Assembly (NCBI GenBank): GCA_019637335.1
Contig: JAHBVV010000027.1
Span: 37,270-101,269 of the forward strand
Length of the DNA stretch: 64,000 bases
Origin: Candidatus Hydrogenedentota bacterium
GTDB taxonomy: Bacteria; Hydrogenedentota; Hydrogenedentia; Hydrogenedentales; JAEUWI01
Direction of reading: 5' to 3'
This document shows, piece by piece, positions 17,274 through 25,903 of the stretch (position 1 is its first letter; every line of letters starts with the position of its first letter). Under the pieces are notes generated by a model, which saw only the letters and a list, made by a program, of their open reading frames with translations, did not search any database and was not told where the DNA came from. The position numbers and the translations under genes are program-made.

Positions 17274-19097
17274 GTGACGCACAGCGCGCCCCACCGGACC
17301 TTTCGGGCTCTGCTTGCCTGCCTCGCCGTAATCGCGATCGCGCCGGCGGCGGCCGGCGAAACCTACCGCTCGCCCCTCGCGCTCGCGGCGGCCGGCGGAA
17401 AGGTCTACGTCGCCGAGTTCACGGCCAATCAGGTGACCGTGTTCGACCCCGCGCAAAACGCCGTGGAGGGCGTCATCCCGCTGCCGGGCCCGCCCACGGG
17501 GCTCGTCCTGGCGCCGGACGGCGGCCACCTGTACGTCACCCTGGGCGGCCCCGCGGGCCAGATCGCGATCGTCCGGCTCGCCGACCGCGCGCTGGCGGCT
17601 TCGCTGGCCGCCGGGCACAGCCCCACGGCGCCCACGATTACCCCCGATGGCGAAACACTCTTCGTATGCAACCAGCACAACAACAACGTCGTGGCATTTG
17701 ACCTCGCCGGAAAAGCCGCCCCCGTGCACATCCCCGTCAGCCGCGAGCCGGTGGCCGCCGCCATGACGCCGGATGGCGCGCGCCTCTTTGTGGCGAACCT
17801 GCTTCCCGCCGGACGCGCCGACGACAACTACGTCGCCGCCACCGTCGATGTGATCGATGTCCCCTCCCGGCAAGTCGCGGGCGCGATTCCATTGCCCAAC
17901 GGCAGCAGCAGCCTGCTCGGTATCTGTGTCTCCCCGGACGGGCAGTATGCGTACGTAACGCATATCCTCTCCCGCTACCAGCTGCCGACCACCCAGCTCG
18001 AACGCGGCTGGGTCAACACCAACGCGGTGACTATTATCGACACCGCCCGTATGGCGGCCGTCAACACGGTTCTCCTCGACGATGTTGATCTTGGCGCCGC
18101 CAACCCCTGGGGAATCGCCTGCACCCCCGACGGGCAATGGCTCTGCGTGGCCATCTCGGGGACCCACGAACTGAGCATCCTGGACCGCGAGCGCCTGCAT
18201 GAGAAGCTGGCCGCCGCCGAGGCCGGCGGCGAGCGGGACAATGTGCCGAACGACTTGTCCTTCACCGCGGAACTGCGGCATCGCGTGAAACTCCTCGGCA
18301 AAGGACCCCGGGGCGTCGCCGCACTGGATTCCCGCGTCTTCGCGGCGGAGTATTTCAGCGGCGCCCTCGCTTCGGTCGACCTCACCGGCGATCGCACCCC
18401 GCGCGCCGAATCCTTCATGCTTGGCCCCGAACCACCTTTGACCCCCGAACGCGCAGGCGACCTCTTTTTCCATGACGCCACCGTCTGCTTCCAGCAATGG
18501 CAGAGTTGCGCAAGCTGCCATCCCGGGGACGCGCGGGTGGATGGGCTCAACTGGGACCTGCTCAACGACGGCATGGGCAACCCGAAGAACTCCCGGAGCC
18601 TGCTCCACGCCTTTGATACGCCGCCGACAACGGTCACCGGCGTGCGGGAAGACGCCACCATGTCCGTGCGCTCGGGCATCCGCTTCATCCTGTTCAACCA
18701 GGCGCCGGAAGAACAGGCCGCGACCGTGGACGCCTACCTGAAGGCCCTCAGGCCGGTTCCCAGCCCGCACCTCGTCAATGGCGAATTGTCACCGGCGGCG
18801 GAGCGCGGCAGGGAGATCTTCGACGCCGCCAACTGCGCCAACTGCCACGTCCCGCCGCTCTTCACCGACCTGAAAACCCACCACGTTGGCACCGGGCTCG
18901 GCCGCGAGGCCGACACCGCGTTCGACACGCCCACGCTCATCGAAATCTGGCGCACGGCGCCCTACCTCCACGACGGACGGGCCGCGAACCTGATGGAAAT
19001 GCTCACCACGTTCAACAGGGGCGACACCCACGGAAAGACCAGCAACCTGACCGCGGAGCAACTGCAAGACCTCGTCGAATACCTGCTCTCGCTCTGA
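17274..19097 (+). CDS. YVTN-type beta-propeller fused to a diheme MauG/cytochrome c peroxidase-like domain (HzsBC-like architecture)
   Basis: 607 residues; GTG start after AGGAGA, 41 bases downstream of paralogue 4. The signal peptide ends near PAAAGE. Residues ~30-370 are a seven-bladed-type propeller (VYVAEFTANQVTVFDP, LAPDGGHLYVTLGG, FVCNQHNNNVVAFD, VSPDGQYAYVTHIL). Residues ~375-607 are a compact peroxidase/MauG-like domain with CASCH (C412/C415/H416) and CANCH (C521/C524/H525), plus TAPYLHDGRA, a typical motif of that family. A heme-free propeller joined to a diheme MauG-like unit is the layout of the beta and gamma subunits of hydrazine synthase, which I recall being fused in some anammox species. 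Co-directional with HzsA-like genes, it is a natural partner subunit; function unproven. Confidence 0.8.
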   Translation: MTHSAPHRTFRALLACLAVIAIAPAAAGETYRSPLALAAAGGKVYVAEFTANQVTVFDPAQNAVEGVIPLPGPPTGLVLAPDGGHLYVTLGGPAGQIAIVRLADRALAASLAAGHSPTAPTITPDGETLFVCNQHNNNVVAFDLAGKAAPVHIPVSREPVAAAMTPDGARLFVANLLPAGRADDNYVAATVDVIDVPSRQVAGAIPLPNGSSSLLGICVSPDGQYAYVTHILSRYQLPTTQLERGWVNTNAVTIIDTARMAAVNTVLLDDVDLGAANPWGIACTPDGQWLCVAISGTHELSILDRERLHEKLAAAEAGGERDNVPNDLSFTAELRHRVKLLGKGPRGVAALDSRVFAAEYFSGALASVDLTGDRTPRAESFMLGPEPPLTPERAGDLFFHDATVCFQQWQSCASCHPGDARVDGLNWDLLNDGMGNPKNSRSLLHAFDTPPTTVTGVREDATMSVRSGIRFILFNQAPEEQAATVDAYLKALRPVPSPHLVNGELSPAAERGREIFDAANCANCHVPPLFTDLKTHHVGTGLGREADTAFDTPTLIEIWRTAPYLHDGRAANLMEMLTTFNRGDTHGKTSNLTAEQLQDLVEYLLSL

Positions 19098-19144
19098 GAA
19101 CGCGGGCGAGAAGCCACAACGCCCCACAATCACCAGGAGATCCC

Positions 19145-19201
19145 ATGCCGGCAGCCGAATGTAATACCACCGAGTGCACGGGAGAACTCCACCCCGCATG
19201 A
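19145..19201 (+). CDS. 18-codon leader ORF coupled to the RidA-like gene
   Basis: ATG at 19145 preceded by a strong CAGGAGA (19133-19139) and closing at the TGA at 19199-19201, which overlaps the ATG of the next gene (ATGA). It encodes MPAAECNTTECTGELHPA, with two cysteines in ECNTTEC. The ribosome-binding site fits this small ORF better than any larger one nearby. It could be a translated leader that couples translation to the next gene, or a tiny peptide in its own right. There is no homology basis. Confidence 0.45.
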   Translation: MPAAECNTTECTGELHPA

Positions 19202-20301
19202 ATACGGCCAGCCAGGACCCACAGATTATCTCCCCGCACGGAGCCGGCCGCGGCGCCCACTACATAACCGCCCAGCGAGCGCCCGGCGAAAGTCTCGAAA
19301 CCGTCCTGGAGCGGGCCATGGCCGCACTGCGCGAAACGGGCGCCACGCTGGTCTCGATGGACATCCTCGGCATTCCGATGCATCCGGGCCTGCCCGCCGT
19401 CGAACGCATCACCGGCCCCGTCGCCTGGCCGCTCACATGGATCGCCGCACCCCGCACCGGCGGCGCCGGCGGCATTCAGCTCTGGGCGGAGAGCGAGGCC
19501 GGCGTCACCCCAATCCGGCTTCGCGGGCAGATCGCGGGGTCCCTGGTGGATACTCCCCACGCCACCATCGCCCGCCTGGGCGGGCTCACCGGCCGCATAC
19601 CCACCCGCACCGAGGCCGAGCAGACCCTCGCCGCCCTCCACGAGTTCGAGGACGCGCTCCACGCCGCCGGCATGGATTTCGAACACACCGTCCGAACCTG
19701 GTACTACAACTGCGACATTGTCTCCTGGTACAACGACTTCAACCGCGCGCGAAACGAATTCTTCTCCGAACACCGGGTTTACGAAGGCCTGCTGCCCGCA
19801 AGCACCGGCATCGGCGCCTGTAACGTGAGCGGATCCTCCATCGTCGGCGGCCTCATTGCCGTTAAGCCCAAGTCAGACGCCGTCACAATTGCTGCCGTGC
19901 CCTCGCCCCTGCAGGGCGCCGCCACCGACTACGGCAGCTCATTCAGCCGCGCCGCCGAGATCAATTTCCCGGACGCCCGGCTGGTATTCATCTCCGGCAC
20001 CGCGAGCATCGAACCCCACGGGAAAACAATCCACGAGAACGACATCGACGGGCAGATAAGGCGGACGATGGAGGTGGTCGCAGCCATCCTCCGCTCCCGC
20101 CATATGGACTGGGCCCACGTGACCCGCGCGATTGCCTACCTCAAACATCCCGAAGATTGCGGGCGCTTTGAGGCCTACCGCCGCGAACACGGACTCGAAA
20201 ACCTCCCGATCATCACCATGACCGCCGAAGTATGCCGCGACAATCTCCTCTTCGAAATGGAGGCCGACGCCGCACGCGTCACCAACGGGAACGGCGCCTG
20301 A
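19198..20301 (+). CDS. RidA/chorismatase-like protein
   Basis: 367 residues from the ATG at 19198, which overlaps the stop of the leader ORF and lies behind GGGAGA; a GTG at 19174 in frame is less likely. The C-terminal ~120 residues resemble RidA/YjgF/UK114 (FSRAAEINFPDARLVFISG, VTRAIAYLKHPED). The N-terminal half, with WYYNCDIVSWYNDFNRAR and LPASTGIGAC, matches the longer chorismatase-like members (FkbO/XanB2-type) of this superfamily. Such proteins act on enamine/imine intermediates or on chorismate. It sits just after the cytochrome island and may be co-transcribed with it (100-base gap, no terminator seen). A role in clearing reactive intermediates is only a guess. Confidence 0.7.
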   Translation: MNTASQDPQIISPHGAGRGAHYITAQRAPGESLETVLERAMAALRETGATLVSMDILGIPMHPGLPAVERITGPVAWPLTWIAAPRTGGAGGIQLWAESEAGVTPIRLRGQIAGSLVDTPHATIARLGGLTGRIPTRTEAEQTLAALHEFEDALHAAGMDFEHTVRTWYYNCDIVSWYNDFNRARNEFFSEHRVYEGLLPASTGIGACNVSGSSIVGGLIAVKPKSDAVTIAAVPSPLQGAATDYGSSFSRAAEINFPDARLVFISGTASIEPHGKTIHENDIDGQIRRTMEVVAAILRSRHMDWAHVTRAIAYLKHPEDCGRFEAYRREHGLENLPIITMTAEVCRDNLLFEMEADAARVTNGNGA

Positions 20302-20398
20302 AAGGCTGTCCCGCGACCACGGCGCCACGTCGGCGCCGCATCCCCCGGAGCGCGCCAGGCGTCGCAACAATCCCGCCCCGCCTGCTACACTGCGCGCC

Positions 20399-21475
20399 AT
20401 GAGAGTCGTCTTTTTTGGCAATGCCTCGGAGCGGATCGCGGCCATCCGCTACCGGATCGGCACATTCGCCCGGATGCTGGAAGCCGAGGGGCATTCCTGC
20501 GCGATTTGCCTGCCTATGTCCGCGGCGGAGGAGGAGCGATACTTCAGCGGAATCTCGGCGCGGGGCAAGCTCTGGCTCCTCCTGAAAGCAGCCCTGCGGC
20601 GCCTGGCGCAACTGCGGCATGTGCCCGGAGCCGATGTGGTGTTCTTTCGGGGACCCCTCCTTCCCTATGGCCCGCCCGTGCTGGAGCGCATCTGCCGGTG
20701 GCTGAATCCGAGGCTGGTCTTCGATATTGACGACGCGATCTGGGAGCCGCCCGCCCATGTAAACAGCGCCTTCCTGCGCTTCGTGGACTTCGGCTGGACG
20801 CGCAAGATGGCCGGCCTCTGCCGCCACGGTATCGCGGGCAACGAGTCGCTGAAGGCGTACGTGGCGCCGATGAACCCGCACGTCACCGTGATCCCAACCT
20901 GCATCGACATGGACCTGCACACGCAAAAGGACTACGCCCGGTCGCCGGACGCGCCCGTAATCCTGGGCTGGACCGGGCTGAAGGACAACCTCGGCTATCT
21001 GCGCCACATCGCGCCCGCGTTACAGGATCTGGCGCGGGAATATCCCATCCGTTTGCACGTGGCCACGGGCGCGCCCTATGCCCTGGACGGCGTCGCGGTC
21101 GTAAACGAACACTGGATCCTCGGGCGCGAGATCGGCTGCCTCCAGGAGGCCGACATCGGCCTGATGCCGCTGGATGACACGCCCCGGGCGCGGGGCAAGT
21201 GCGCCTTCAAGGCGCTTCAATACATGGCTGTGGGGACGCCCGTCGTCGTTTCGCCCGTCGGCATGAACGCCGAGGTGGTCGAGGACGGGGTGACCGGCTT
21301 TCTCGCGGATACGCCGGAGGAATGGCGCGACCGGCTCGGGCAGCTGATCGCCGATCCGGATCTGCGGGAGCGGATGGGCCGCGCGGCCCGGGAGCGGGTC
21401 CGCGCGCGCTACAGCCATGCGGTATATTATCCGGTGCTGAAGGACACTCTGGAAAGGGTTGCGCGTGGCGAGTAA
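20399..21475 (+). CDS. GT4-type glycosyltransferase (group 1)
   Basis: 358 residues; start at ATG 20399 without an obvious ribosome-binding site. A GT-B fold is indicated: an N-terminal domain with MRVVFFGNASERIAAIRYR and a C-terminal nucleotide-sugar domain with ILGWTGLKDNLGYL, ADIGLMPLDD and the family signature FKALQYMAVGTPVVVSPVG followed by NAEVVEDG. It transfers a sugar from a nucleotide donor, most likely in cell-surface glycan synthesis. It lies 9 bases before the alpha/alpha-toroid gene and faces a GT2 gene, forming a small glycan locus. Acceptor unknown. Confidence 0.82.
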   Translation: MRVVFFGNASERIAAIRYRIGTFARMLEAEGHSCAICLPMSAAEEERYFSGISARGKLWLLLKAALRRLAQLRHVPGADVVFFRGPLLPYGPPVLERICRWLNPRLVFDIDDAIWEPPAHVNSAFLRFVDFGWTRKMAGLCRHGIAGNESLKAYVAPMNPHVTVIPTCIDMDLHTQKDYARSPDAPVILGWTGLKDNLGYLRHIAPALQDLAREYPIRLHVATGAPYALDGVAVVNEHWILGREIGCLQEADIGLMPLDDTPRARGKCAFKALQYMAVGTPVVVSPVGMNAEVVEDGVTGFLADTPEEWRDRLGQLIADPDLRERMGRAARERVRARYSHAVYYPVLKDTLERVARGE

Positions 21476-21484
21476 CGGATTCAA

Positions 21485-22723
21485 ATGGCGAGCAAACGCC
21501 GGAGCCGGACCATGCCGCTGACACCGGCGAACGACCCCGATTTCGCGCTGGCGCAGGAGTGGCTCGGCGAGCTGGAAGCATGGCTGGCGAAGCACGGCGT
21601 GGCGGGTCCGGATCCCTTCGATATCAAGGCCCATCCCGCCCTCCGCCGCCTCCAATCCAGGCCCGCCCTCCGCCGGGCAAGCACCGTGCTCTGCGACGCC
21701 TTCCCCCATGCGGTCCGCCGCGCGCTGCGCATCGCGCCCAGCGAGAATCCGAAAACCCACGCGCTGCTGGCCATCGGCAAGCTGCGCCTTCACGACCTCT
21801 CCGGGGACGCCGCATACCGCGCGGGCGCGGAATATCACCTGCGCTGGTTGCGGGAACACCCGGCGCCGGGCGCGCACGGCCTGGCCTGGGGCTACCCCTT
21901 CCCGGTGCGTGGCGCAGGCGTGGACCTGCCCGCGTACACGCCGGTCAGCGTGGCCAGCGCGATCGCGGGCGAAGCCTTCCTGCTGGCGCACGACCTCACC
22001 GGAGACCCGGCGCAGCTCGACGCCGCCGCCGCGGTGGCGCAACATTTTCTGGAGGACATCCCGCGCCTCGCCGAAACGACGGAGGCGCTCTGCTTCGCCT
22101 ACGGCGCCCGCGACCAGCGCGCGGTGCACAACGCGAACCTCCTCGTGGCGCAGCACCTGCTGGAAGTCGCCGCGCGAATGGGTGACGAGACGATGGCGCG
22201 GCTCGCGCTTCGGGCGGTGCAGTTCACGCTGAACGCACAGCGTTCCGATGGCGCCTTCCCCTACGGCGCCGTGCTTCCAGGCCAGACCGGCGACCCCGCG
22301 CTGATGGCGCTGGTGGACCACCACCACACGGGCTTCGTCCTGCGATCACTCCACGCCATAAACCGGCATGCGGAAAACGCCGTCCTCCGCGACGCCATCC
22401 AGCGCGGCTACCGGTTCTACAAGACGCTGTACACGCCTTCGGGCCTCCCGCGCGATGCGCACCGAACGCGCCCCGTGGACATCCACGCCTGCGCGGAAGC
22501 CATACTCTGCCCGTCCGCGCTGAAGGACGTGGCGATGGGCGCAAACCGGCAGGCCATTCTCGCATTGCGCGCCGCCTGGAGCGCCATGCGTGATCCCGCA
22601 ACGGGCGCCCCCTGTTACCGGAAATACCGGGGGTTCACGTCGAAAATCGCCTATCCCCGCTGGGGTGTGGCGTGGACCTACCGCGCGCTCGCGGAATTCC
22701 TCTGGGCTTTTCAACCAAAGTAG
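21485..22723 (+). CDS. Alpha/alpha-toroid protein of a glycan locus, unknown activity
   Basis: 412 residues from ATG 21485. Composition and periodicity suggest six to seven helical hairpins, as in the alpha/alpha-toroid fold of polysaccharide-acting enzymes and prenyltransferase/cyclase-like proteins: LRLHDLSGDAAYRAGAEYHLRWL, FLLAHDLTGDPAQL, AARMGDETMARLALR, ALHAINRHAENAVLRDAIQRGYRFY. Conserved-looking surface elements include WGYPFPV, VHNANLL, DGAFPYG and VDHHHTGF. No signal peptide. Placed directly after a GT4 gene it probably handles a polysaccharide intermediate, but I cannot name the reaction. Confidence 0.6.
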   Translation: MASKRRSRTMPLTPANDPDFALAQEWLGELEAWLAKHGVAGPDPFDIKAHPALRRLQSRPALRRASTVLCDAFPHAVRRALRIAPSENPKTHALLAIGKLRLHDLSGDAAYRAGAEYHLRWLREHPAPGAHGLAWGYPFPVRGAGVDLPAYTPVSVASAIAGEAFLLAHDLTGDPAQLDAAAAVAQHFLEDIPRLAETTEALCFAYGARDQRAVHNANLLVAQHLLEVAARMGDETMARLALRAVQFTLNAQRSDGAFPYGAVLPGQTGDPALMALVDHHHTGFVLRSLHAINRHAENAVLRDAIQRGYRFYKTLYTPSGLPRDAHRTRPVDIHACAEAILCPSALKDVAMGANRQAILALRAAWSAMRDPATGAPCYRKYRGFTSKIAYPRWGVAWTYRALAEFLWAFQPK

Positions 22724-22743
22724 GACAGGCGTCCCGCCTGTCC
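22723..22743. repeat. Palindrome with TCC loop (9-bp stem), bidirectional terminator candidate
   Basis: GGACAGGCG-TCC-CGCCTGTCC begins on the last base of the stop codon of the toroid gene and lies between two convergent genes. It has no T run. The same loop with different stems recurs at 32791-32811 and 32836-32856. Confidence 0.6.
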
Positions 22744-22769
22744 CCGACAGCCGGAACGGTTGGAGCGCG

Positions 22770-23606
22770 CTATATCCGAGGCCCGAGGAAGTTCATCGTG
22801 GCCTCCCACCAGCCCCGCGCCAGCCGCGCCGCGTCCTCCCGCCGGCCGCGCAATGTCCACCACGCATACCGCGCAATCATCCAGCCGGCATTGAGCACGC
22901 TGAACGCCGCGATCTGAAACCACTCATCCTCGTAAATCTTCAGCATCGCGTAGGTGCTGTGGCGTTCCTGGAGGCGAATCGCGTCGCCGGACTTCTTTTC
23001 GGTCCCGTGATGCCGAAAGACGGCCCCCTCCACAAAGCGAAACGGCACACCCGCCCGGCGCGCGCGAATGCAAAGGTCGCTGTCCTCAAAATAGTACGTC
23101 AGTTCCTCGTCGAAGCCACCCAGCGACTCAAACACCGCCCGGGGCACGCCCAGGTTGCAGCTTGGACCCGTGTTCGCGCGTTCCGGCCGGCAGTGGAGGC
23201 TCTTGCCGAGAAAGGTCGCGCGCCGCGGCACGGATTGCGCGCGGGGAACGTGATAGTCCACCACGTTCCCGAGGAGAATCGTCCGCCCATCGTGCGCCGC
23301 GGCCATCGCCTCCAGCCAGCCCGCGTCCACCTCGCCGTCGGCGTCGAGAAACAACAGCAGTTCGCCCGTCGCGTCGCGCGCGCCGATGTTTCGCGCGAGC
23401 GCGGGCCCCGATGGCTGTCCCGTTTCAAGCACGCGTACCTCCGGAAAGCGCTCGCGAATGGCGGAGACCGTCCCATCCGTGGACGCATCGTCCACAACAA
23501 CAATCTCCACCGTATGCCCGCCGCGACGCGCATCCGCGATGGACATCAGCAGCGCGCAGAGCCAGTCCGCGCTGTTTCGCGCGGGTATGATAATGGAAAC
23601 ATCCAT
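22770..23606 (-). CDS. GT2-family glycosyltransferase
   Basis: 278 residues from the ATG at 23606 (MDVSIIIPARN), behind GGGAGCC; 17 further codons upstream are open but look non-coding. A GT-A fold is shown by VSIIIPARNSADWL, VEIVVVDDASTDGT and LLLFLDADGEVD (DxD metal/nucleotide site), followed by LGGFDEELTYYFEDSDLCIRA, the acceptor/catalytic ED region. The C-terminal ~70 residues contain a hydrophobic helix (FSVLNAGWMIARYAWW), suggesting membrane association. It likely adds a sugar to a rhamnan- or O-antigen-like surface glycan. It is convergent with the GT4/toroid pair. Confidence 0.87.
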   Translation of the reverse strand: MDVSIIIPARNSADWLCALLMSIADARRGGHTVEIVVVDDASTDGTVSAIRERFPEVRVLETGQPSGPALARNIGARDATGELLLFLDADGEVDAGWLEAMAAAHDGRTILLGNVVDYHVPRAQSVPRRATFLGKSLHCRPERANTGPSCNLGVPRAVFESLGGFDEELTYYFEDSDLCIRARRAGVPFRFVEGAVFRHHGTEKKSGDAIRLQERHSTYAMLKIYEDEWFQIAAFSVLNAGWMIARYAWWTLRGRREDAARLARGWWEATMNFLGPRI

Positions 23607-23666
23607 GGATTTCAGGGCTCCCGCCGTCCCATTGCGTTCCTGCCCCGTGCAGACCAACCTCTCCCC

Positions 23667-23695
23667 ATTGTCAACGCTCTGGTGTCATCTGTCAA
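23667..23695 (-). promoter_or_regulatory. Promoter for the GT2 gene
   Basis: On the minus strand a perfect TTGACA (23695-23690) and GACAAT (4 of 6; 23672-23667) are 17 bases apart, 61 bases before the ATG at 23606. Confidence 0.55.
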
Positions 23696-23859
23696 CTGGT
23701 TTTATGCTATGCTTGCGGGTAACTACCGATGCGCGCGGAGCCCAGGTTCCCGCGCGAAAGGCTGTTGCTGTGTCCGGCGTCCGCGGTGGTGGGCGCCGGT
23801 GGAACTCAATGCGCGCCGCGCGGCCTCCCGCCGCGATCCGGCCGCCCGGGAAGGTGACC

Positions 23860-25452
23860 ATGAACAAGAACGATACCATTTATCTCGTCTCAAACGGCGA
23901 CTTCCGCGATGCGCCCTGCGAAGTCTGCTGGCCCATGCAGGACGCCACCCTGAAGGAGGTGCAGAAGGCCTTCAAGAAGCTCGGCTACAAGACCGAAATC
24001 GCCACGAAGTACGACAAGAAGAAGAAGCACGGCTTCATCCGCCGCCAGTCGGAAGGCGCCGAGGTCTTCTCGAAGATCGATTCCAAGGCCCCGGTCGTCA
24101 TCGTCCTCAGCTGCTGGGCCTACGCCCACCACGTCTGCGGCCCGCTCCAGTCCCACGAGGGCCCCAAGCTCCTGCTCGGCAATTTCGACGGCACCTGGCC
24201 GGGCCTCGTGGCGCTGCTCAACCACGCGGGCACCCTGGAGCGCCTCCACGTCAAGCATTCCCGCATCTGGACCGACAGCTTCCTGAAGGACGACTACTTC
24301 ATGGAGAAACTGGGCGAGTGGTGCGCAAAGGGCGAGATCAAGCACGCCACGAAGCACCTCACCGACGCGGACAAGGCGAAAGTCGGCGCCGCCGCGGACA
24401 AACTGGGCAAGGAACTCGCCGCGGACATCAAGAAGAACCGCCGCATCATGGGCCAGCTCGACCCCGGCTGCATGGGCATGCTCAACGCCGTGATGGACCC
24501 CGCCCACCTCGGCAAGATTGGCCTCCCCATCGAATACCTTAACCAGTCCGACCTGCTGGCCGAAATGGCCCTGGTGAGCGATGAAGAAGCCCAGAAATAC
24601 CTCAACTACCTCGTCAAGAAGGGCGCGTGGTTCGACTGGGGCACCGACCCCGCGAAGAACCTCGTCCACAGCCAGGTCATCGAGCAGATGAAGATGTACG
24701 CCGCCGCCTGCCGCTTCGTCGCGCGCTACGGCCTCAGCGCGATCGGCATCCCCTACCAGCTCGGCCTCATGCGCTGCTGCGCCGCCTCCGACCTCGTCGA
24801 AGGCATGCTCAACAACATGGACCGGCCCGACGTAAAGGATCCCGAGACGAAGCAGGTGGTCAAAAAGGGCAAGGCCATCCCCCACTTCAACGAAGGCGAC
24901 ATGGGCGCGGGCGTTCCCCAGCTGCTCATGCACGACATCTACGAGCGCAAGGGCATGCCCACCGAAACCACGCTCCACGACGTGCGCTGGGGCCGCGAGT
25001 GGGAAGGCAAGTTCGTGTGGGTCTTCCTCATCTCCGGCGCCGCGCCGCCCGCGCACTACGGCGGCTGGAAGAAAACCAAAATCTTCCGCCAGGCCGCCAT
25101 GTACTTCCCCAAGGGCGGCGGCACCTGCTCCGGCGTCTCCAAGCCCGGCGTCATCACCTGGGCGCGCTGCTACGAGCAGTTCGGCGAACTCGGCATGGAT
25201 GTCGGCCGCGGTGAAGTCCTCGAACTCCCGGAAGAGGAAGTCCAGGACCGCCTCAACAAGACCACGCCCGTCTGGCCCATCGCCAACGTCCACATCCCCG
25301 GCTACGACCGCAACGAGATGATGGCCACCCACATGTCCAACCACATCGTCATGGGCTACGGCGACATCCTCGAAGAACTCATCGCCCTCTGCCGCCACCT
25401 CGGCATCAAAACCCGCATCTGCGGCGACGCCGGCAAGGAACTGGCGAAGTAA
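23860..25452 (+). CDS. Sugar isomerase-like protein (L-fucose/L-arabinose isomerase family, tentative)
   Basis: 530 residues; ATG 23860 behind GGGAAGGTG. No signal peptide, hence cytoplasmic. The opening IYLVSNGDFRDAPCEVCWP, then VVIVLSCWAYAHHVCGPLQ and LLLGNFDGTWPGLVALLNHAG, resemble the N-terminal and central domains of L-fucose/L-arabinose isomerases. HFNEGDMGAGVPQLLMHDI carries acidic residues that could bind the metal, and GGGTCSG with IPGYDRNEMMATHMSNH lies near the C terminus. Family members interconvert aldoses and ketoses; the actual sugar is unknown. A strong terminator follows. The similarity is from memory of motifs, so the family call is moderate. Confidence 0.55.
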   Translation: MNKNDTIYLVSNGDFRDAPCEVCWPMQDATLKEVQKAFKKLGYKTEIATKYDKKKKHGFIRRQSEGAEVFSKIDSKAPVVIVLSCWAYAHHVCGPLQSHEGPKLLLGNFDGTWPGLVALLNHAGTLERLHVKHSRIWTDSFLKDDYFMEKLGEWCAKGEIKHATKHLTDADKAKVGAAADKLGKELAADIKKNRRIMGQLDPGCMGMLNAVMDPAHLGKIGLPIEYLNQSDLLAEMALVSDEEAQKYLNYLVKKGAWFDWGTDPAKNLVHSQVIEQMKMYAAACRFVARYGLSAIGIPYQLGLMRCCAASDLVEGMLNNMDRPDVKDPETKQVVKKGKAIPHFNEGDMGAGVPQLLMHDIYERKGMPTETTLHDVRWGREWEGKFVWVFLISGAAPPAHYGGWKKTKIFRQAAMYFPKGGGTCSGVSKPGVITWARCYEQFGELGMDVGRGEVLELPEEEVQDRLNKTTPVWPIANVHIPGYDRNEMMATHMSNHIVMGYGDILEELIALCRHLGIKTRICGDAGKELAK

Positions 25453-25466
25453 AACAATACACACCA

Positions 25467-25504
25467 CGGCCCGGAGGACGTCGCGTCTTCCGGGCCGCTT
25501 TTCT
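25467..25504 (+). terminator. Rho-independent terminator after the isomerase-like gene
   Basis: A 14-bp stem (25467-25480 with 25484-25497, one G-T pair) with loop TCG, followed by CTTTTCTT. Confidence 0.85.
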
Positions 25505-25576
25505 TGGGGCGGGGCGGCGTTGCACGTTTGCAGGGACATCAGAGACTTCAGGGGCCTCAGAAGTGGACAACCTGTC

Positions 25577-25657
25577 GTCCCTTATGTCCCTTATGTCCCT
25601 GTAGTCCCTGTAGTCCCTGTAGTCCCTGTAGTCCCTTTCGTCCCTGTCGTCCCTGCG
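25577..25657. repeat. 9-base tandem array (nine units of GTCCCTNNN)
   Basis: Nine consecutive 9-mers: GTCCCTTAT twice, GTCCCTGTA four times, then GTCCCTTTC, GTCCCTGTC and GTCCCTGCG. The first six bases are fixed and the last three vary. It lies in a gene-free stretch (25505-25830) in which I see nothing else. Confidence 0.9.
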
Positions 25658-25830
25658 AAGCGGTCGGCGTGGATCCCTTACTCCACATTGAAACGAGCGG
25701 CTTTGTGGGTGCGGGGCCGCTGCGGTATACCCCGCATTCGACGTACGGGCGGGACAGCCCCAATCTCGCGTGGCAGGAGAACCGTCACTTTCCTTCATTG
25801 TATGCCCTTCGTTGCACTGTCCACCTTCCA

Positions 25831-25859
25831 TTGCCCCGCCCATTGGCGTTTCATATAAT
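25831..25859 (+). promoter_or_regulatory. Promoter for the DUF1835 gene
   Basis: TTGCCC (25831-25836) and a perfect TATAAT (25854-25859) are 17 bases apart, 44 bases before the ATG at 25904. Confidence 0.6.
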
Positions 25860-25903
25860 CAGGGGGCCAAACTGTGTTCAACGACCCACGGGGGGCGATA
25901 TCC

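Noticed and set aside
5109..19097. Calling the island a true hydrazine synthase and the organism an anammox bacterium
   Set aside because: Only architecture matches. The recalled axial Tyr is not in place, alpha has four diverged copies including an NPCBM fusion, and no hydrazine dehydrogenase or other anammox gene is in the window.
25505..25860. Small proteins from the GTCCCT array
   Set aside because: All six-frame products are simple repeats without a start signal; better read as a DNA repeat.
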